Shown here: piece by piece, positions 6,302 through 8,520 of the stretch
Layout: each line of letters starts with the position of its first letter
Position numbering within the stretch: the stretch's first letter is position 1
Source: Actinomycetota bacterium
GTDB taxonomy: Bacteria > Actinomycetota > Acidimicrobiia > Acidimicrobiales > Ilumatobacteraceae
Length of the DNA stretch: 8,520 nucleotides
Direction: 5' to 3'
Assembly (NCBI GenBank): GCA_005800965.1
Contig: SYEA01000053.1
Coordinates: 1 to 8,520 of the forward strand
Translations under genes and position numbers: made by a program
Notes under the pieces: generated by a model
Databases searched by the model: none
Told to the model about the DNA's origin: nothing
What the model saw: the letters and a program-made list of their open reading frames with translations, nothing else

Positions 6302-8244
6302 GTTCGGCCGAGGCGGAACAACGCCCAAGCCTGCTCGGCTATCTGCCGGCTCTAGATGGTGTGCGGGCGCTTGCCGTTGGCGCCGTGATCGTGTATCACG
6401 CCAACAAGTCGTGGCTGGGTGGCGGCTTTCTTGGGGTTGAGGTCTTTTTTGTCATCAGCGGTTTTCTGATTACCTCGCTGCTCATTGCTGAATCTGAACG
6501 AGACGGCAGCATCAGCCTGAAGCAGTTTTGGCTGCGGCGGGCTCGGCGCTTGCTGCCAGCTTTGTGGTTGTTGCTGGTGGGTGTTGCGATCTATTGCTCG
6601 TTGTTCGAGCGCGCCATGCTGGGTAATTTGCGTGGCGACATCATCGCTGCCGTGCTTTATGGCTTCAATTGGTTTCAGATTTGGGTAGGAACCTCGTACT
6701 TCACCGCCTTTGATTTTGTGCCACTGCGCCACTTGTGGTCGCTGGCGGTGGAAGAACAGTTTTATGTGATCTGGCCGTTGATGATGTTTGTTTTCACCCG
6801 ATTCGCACGCCGCCGTATGCCAATCGTGGGGTTGTTGTTCATCGCCACATCCGTTGCAATTGCCATTTTCGTAGGGTTCACCTATCGCAGTGGGCCGATT
6901 GCCACCGTGAGCGAAACCCCGGAGCAATACATGGCCTTTTTAGGCCAAGCCGTTTCACGAATCGATTTTCTCTTTCTTGGCACGTTCACTCGAGCAGGCG
7001 GCTTGTTTCTTGGCGCCGCACTTGCGGTGTTCTGGCGCCCGTGGCTACTGCAAACCTCACCAATAGGCACCCGTGGCAAGTTGCTTGATGGCATTTCGCT
7101 GGCCGGGTTCGGAGGATTGGCGATTTCGGCTGCAGTGTTTCGTGACGTCGTAGAAGTCACCGATGTCGGCACGACGGGTTACGACTTGTTGTTCCGTGGT
7201 GGGTTCTTTTTTGTCGGTGTGAGCAGCGTTGCTGTGATTGCTGCTGCAGTGCACCCGACGGCCACCATGACCCATGCGTTGCTTGGCAACCGCGTGATGA
7301 CCTATATCGGGCAGCGCTCATACGGTTTGTATCTGTATCACTGGCCAGTTTTTCAGATGTATCGCCGCTTTGCCGGGCAGGGTTTAACGCCGTACGAGTT
7401 CGTGCTGTTGGTGCTGTTGTCGTTGGCCTTGTGTGAACTGTCATTCCGCTATGTAGAAATCCCGGTTCGTGATGGCCGGTTTGGGGCCTGGTGGCGGAGC
7501 CGTCGAGCAGAGCGCCAACTTGGCACACCAATTTCGCCAGCCGTGCTGCGCCGTCGTGCTGGGTTACTGGCTTTCGGTGCTGTGTTGCCGGCGTTTGCGC
7601 TGTTCAGCGTGGCAACGGCTGATGTGAGATTAAACGACATCAGCCAGAGCCTGGCCGACAGCGAATCGGCAGTTGTCAACGTGCTGGGCAATCAAACAAC
7701 ACCGACGACCTTGGCGCAGAACGACCCCGTAATCGTCACTGGTGGTGGCGTCACTGCAACCACAACGCTCGACGGCCAGCTCATTGATGTGCTCGCGATC
7801 GGCGACTCGGTCATGCTGGGTGCAGCCCGCGAATTGTCTTCCCGAGGGGCCACGGTGGATGCCCTGAAGAGTCGCCCCGTGCGACAGGCGCTGGAGATCG
7901 TCAACTATCTGAAGTCCACTCGTCGCTTGGGTTCAATCGTGGTGATTCATCTCGGCACGAACAACACCGCCACTGAAGCCGTCTTTGACGAAATCATGAC
8001 AACGCTGCGTGACACACCACTGGTGGTGTTCCTGACCGTTCACGTGCCAAGTGAACCGCGACAAACCATCAATAATCAGTTGATCAACGCGTTGCCTGCC
8101 AAGTACGCCAACGTGAAAGTGCTTGATTGGCACACGATTGTGGGCCAATACCCCGAATATTTGTATTCAGATCAGACGCATCTGCGGCCAGTTGGTGCAC
8201 GCTTTTATGCAGACTTAATCATGCAGTCCGTTGGGCGGCTGTAG
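6298..8244 (+). CDS. Membrane acyltransferase-3 with C-terminal SGNH hydrolase domain (OafA/OatA type)
   Basis: This 648-residue protein probably moves acyl groups, usually acetyl, from the cytoplasm across the membrane and onto an envelope glycan. The acyltransferase-3 part (about 12-410) has R23-x10-H34 (VRALAV...VYH), FLGVEVFFVISGFLIT, the basic RRLLP (83-87), SLAVEEQFY (148-156) and YGLYLYHWP, with about ten hydrophobic helices. An additional helix (about 422-440) leads to a Thr-rich linker and an extracytoplasmic SGNH domain (about 496-648) with GDS (S504 nucleophile, 502-504), LGTNN (N555, oxyanion hole) and D625-x-x-H628. The catalytic set is complete. This fused layout is that of OatA (peptidoglycan O-acetylation) and OafA (O-antigen acetylation). 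The acceptor here is unknown; with no glycosyltransferases nearby, the context does not help. The GTG start overlaps the metF stop by 4 nt without its own ribosome site, suggesting coupled translation despite unrelated roles. Confidence 0.92.
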   Translation: MSSAEAEQRPSLLGYLPALDGVRALAVGAVIVYHANKSWLGGGFLGVEVFFVISGFLITSLLIAESERDGSISLKQFWLRRARRLLPALWLLLVGVAIYCSLFERAMLGNLRGDIIAAVLYGFNWFQIWVGTSYFTAFDFVPLRHLWSLAVEEQFYVIWPLMMFVFTRFARRRMPIVGLLFIATSVAIAIFVGFTYRSGPIATVSETPEQYMAFLGQAVSRIDFLFLGTFTRAGGLFLGAALAVFWRPWLLQTSPIGTRGKLLDGISLAGFGGLAISAAVFRDVVEVTDVGTTGYDLLFRGGFFFVGVSSVAVIAAAVHPTATMTHALLGNRVMTYIGQRSYGLYLYHWPVFQMYRRFAGQGLTPYEFVLLVLLSLALCELSFRYVEIPVRDGRFGAWWRSRRAERQLGTPISPAVLRRRAGLLAFGAVLPAFALFSVATADVRLNDISQSLADSESAVVNVLGNQTTPTTLAQNDPVIVTGGGVTATTTLDGQLIDVLAIGDSVMLGAARELSSRGATVDALKSRPVRQALEIVNYLKSTRRLGSIVVIHLGTNNTATEAVFDEIMTTLRDTPLVVFLTVHVPSEPRQTINNQLINALPAKYANVKVLDWHTIVGQYPEYLYSDQTHLRPVGARFYADLIMQSVGRL

Positions 8245-8266
8245 CCGCGTTCTCGCGCGGTCGCGA
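8245..8266 (+). other. Two mutually exclusive small hairpins after the acyltransferase gene
   Basis: Immediately after the TAG stop, CCGCG (8245-8249) can pair with CGCGG (8256-8260). Alternatively TCGCG (8253-8257) can pair with CGCGA (8262-8266) around a CGGT loop. The two share bases, so only one can form. No T run follows, so an intrinsic terminator is doubtful. Short GC-rich sequence produces such pairings easily. Confidence 0.2.
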
Positions 8267-8275
8267 TCAATCGTC

Positions 8276-8281
8276 TAGGGT
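8276..8281 (+). promoter_or_regulatory. Candidate -10 element for mdh
   Basis: TAGGGT fits TANNNT and ends 8 nt before the GTG at 8290. That is the geometry of a leaderless transcript and nearly the same as that proposed for the cobalamin-binding gene (TAGGCT, 9 nt). No convincing -35 is seen 15-18 nt upstream, and AGGG here could instead act as a weak ribosome site. Confidence 0.3.
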
Positions 8282-8289
8282 GTGCCCCC

Positions 8290-8520
8290 GTGACAAGTCC
8301 AATTCGAGTCGCCGTTACCGGCGCAGCCGGCCAGATCGGCTACAGCCTGATTTTTCGTATCGCTTCGGGTGCCATGCTCGGCCCTACGACGCCGATCATT
8401 TTGCAGTTGCTGGAAATCACCCCGGCATTGGGCGCCTTGGGTGGCGTGAAGATGGAGCTCGACGATTGTGCGTTCCCGCTGTTGCAGGATGTCGTGCTCA
8501 CTGATGATGCCAACATCGCC
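8290..8520 (+). CDS. mdh: Malate dehydrogenase, N-terminal part, cut by the window edge
   Basis: The first 77 residues of an NAD(P)-dependent malate dehydrogenase, which oxidises malate to oxaloacetate in the TCA cycle. The start is GTG (TSPIRVAVTGAAGQIG). The Rossmann dinucleotide motif is G11-A-A-G14-Q-I-G17, followed by SLIFRIASGAMLG and the LELLEI-like LQLLEITPAL. This ends the second beta strand with an acidic residue, E42, expected to bind the ribose of NAD. GGVKMELDDCAFPLL is typical of the dimeric malate dehydrogenase type found in actinobacteria and resembling the eukaryotic cytosolic enzyme, rather than the lactate-dehydrogenase-like type. The substrate-binding arginines and catalytic His lie beyond the right edge. 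It lies 45 nt after the acyltransferase stop and probably has its own promoter. Confidence 0.95.
   Translation, partial: MTSPIRVAVTGAAGQIGYSLIFRIASGAMLGPTTPIILQLLEITPALGALGGVKMELDDCAFPLLQDVVLTDDANIA

Noticed and set aside
5459..6328. 289-residue open frame on the minus strand covering almost all of metF
   Set aside because: It is the antisense shadow of a gene with every MetF motif; its translation has no recognisable motif and is rich in His, Arg and Gln.
8127..8504. 125-residue plus-strand open frame across the acyltransferase/mdh junction
   Set aside because: The mdh frame starting at 8290 has a clear Rossmann motif and excludes it.
1..8520. Mobile element, CRISPR array, tRNA, riboswitch or defence system
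   Set aside because: No spaced direct repeats, terminal inverted repeats, transposase or integrase motifs, tRNA-like arms or cobalamin-riboswitch-like leader could be found; nearly all sequence is accounted for by conserved genes.

Overview
The window is a gene-dense stretch of bacterial chromosome carrying mostly housekeeping genes. Several traits point to an actinobacterium, possibly of the Acidimicrobiia (Ilumatobacter-like freshwater or marine lineages). These are a GC content judged by eye in the mid-to-upper 50s, GTG starts on six of the seven plus-strand genes whose start is visible, a PcrA-type helicase with a C-terminal Tudor-like domain, and an NADP-MDH-like/type 2 malate dehydrogenase N-terminus. 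The taxon is an inference; no marker gene here fixes it.

Layout from left to right: (1) the last 44 codons of an upstream gene, tentatively a cytochrome P450, overlapping by 4 nt (2) a complete 743-residue PcrA/UvrD helicase. Convergent with it and only 2 nt away is (3) a 158-residue membrane-anchored protein of unknown function on the minus strand. A ~97-nt divergent intergenic region holds a perfect 6-bp-arm inverted repeat and a plausible promoter for a leaderless transcript. It leads into a tight plus-strand operon: (4) a stand-alone cobalamin-binding subunit of methylmalonyl-CoA mutase type, (5) sucC and (6) sucD, the two subunits of succinyl-CoA synthetase. After a 32-nt gap with a small hairpin come (7) metF, methylenetetrahydrofolate reductase, and, overlapping it by 4 nt, (8) a 648-residue membrane acyltransferase-3 protein fused to a periplasmic SGNH hydrolase domain. 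After a 45-nt gap (9) malate dehydrogenase begins and runs off the right edge.

Functionally, the central part reads as a propionate/methylmalonyl-to-TCA module. The B12 subunit, with a catalytic mutase subunit encoded elsewhere, would make succinyl-CoA. SucCD converts that to succinate with substrate-level phosphorylation, and malate dehydrogenase acts further along the cycle. metF (one-carbon/methionine metabolism, whose product feeds B12-dependent or B12-independent methionine synthase) and the acyltransferase (envelope glycan acylation) are in the same strand run but not in the same pathway.

I found no mobile element, CRISPR array, tRNA, rRNA, defence system or toxin-antitoxin pair. Nothing in the window clearly amounts to a new biological system. 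The points most worth a second look are the split mutase subunit joined to sucCD, the divergent palindrome, and the unknown membrane protein with a possible ligand-less Rieske-like fold.
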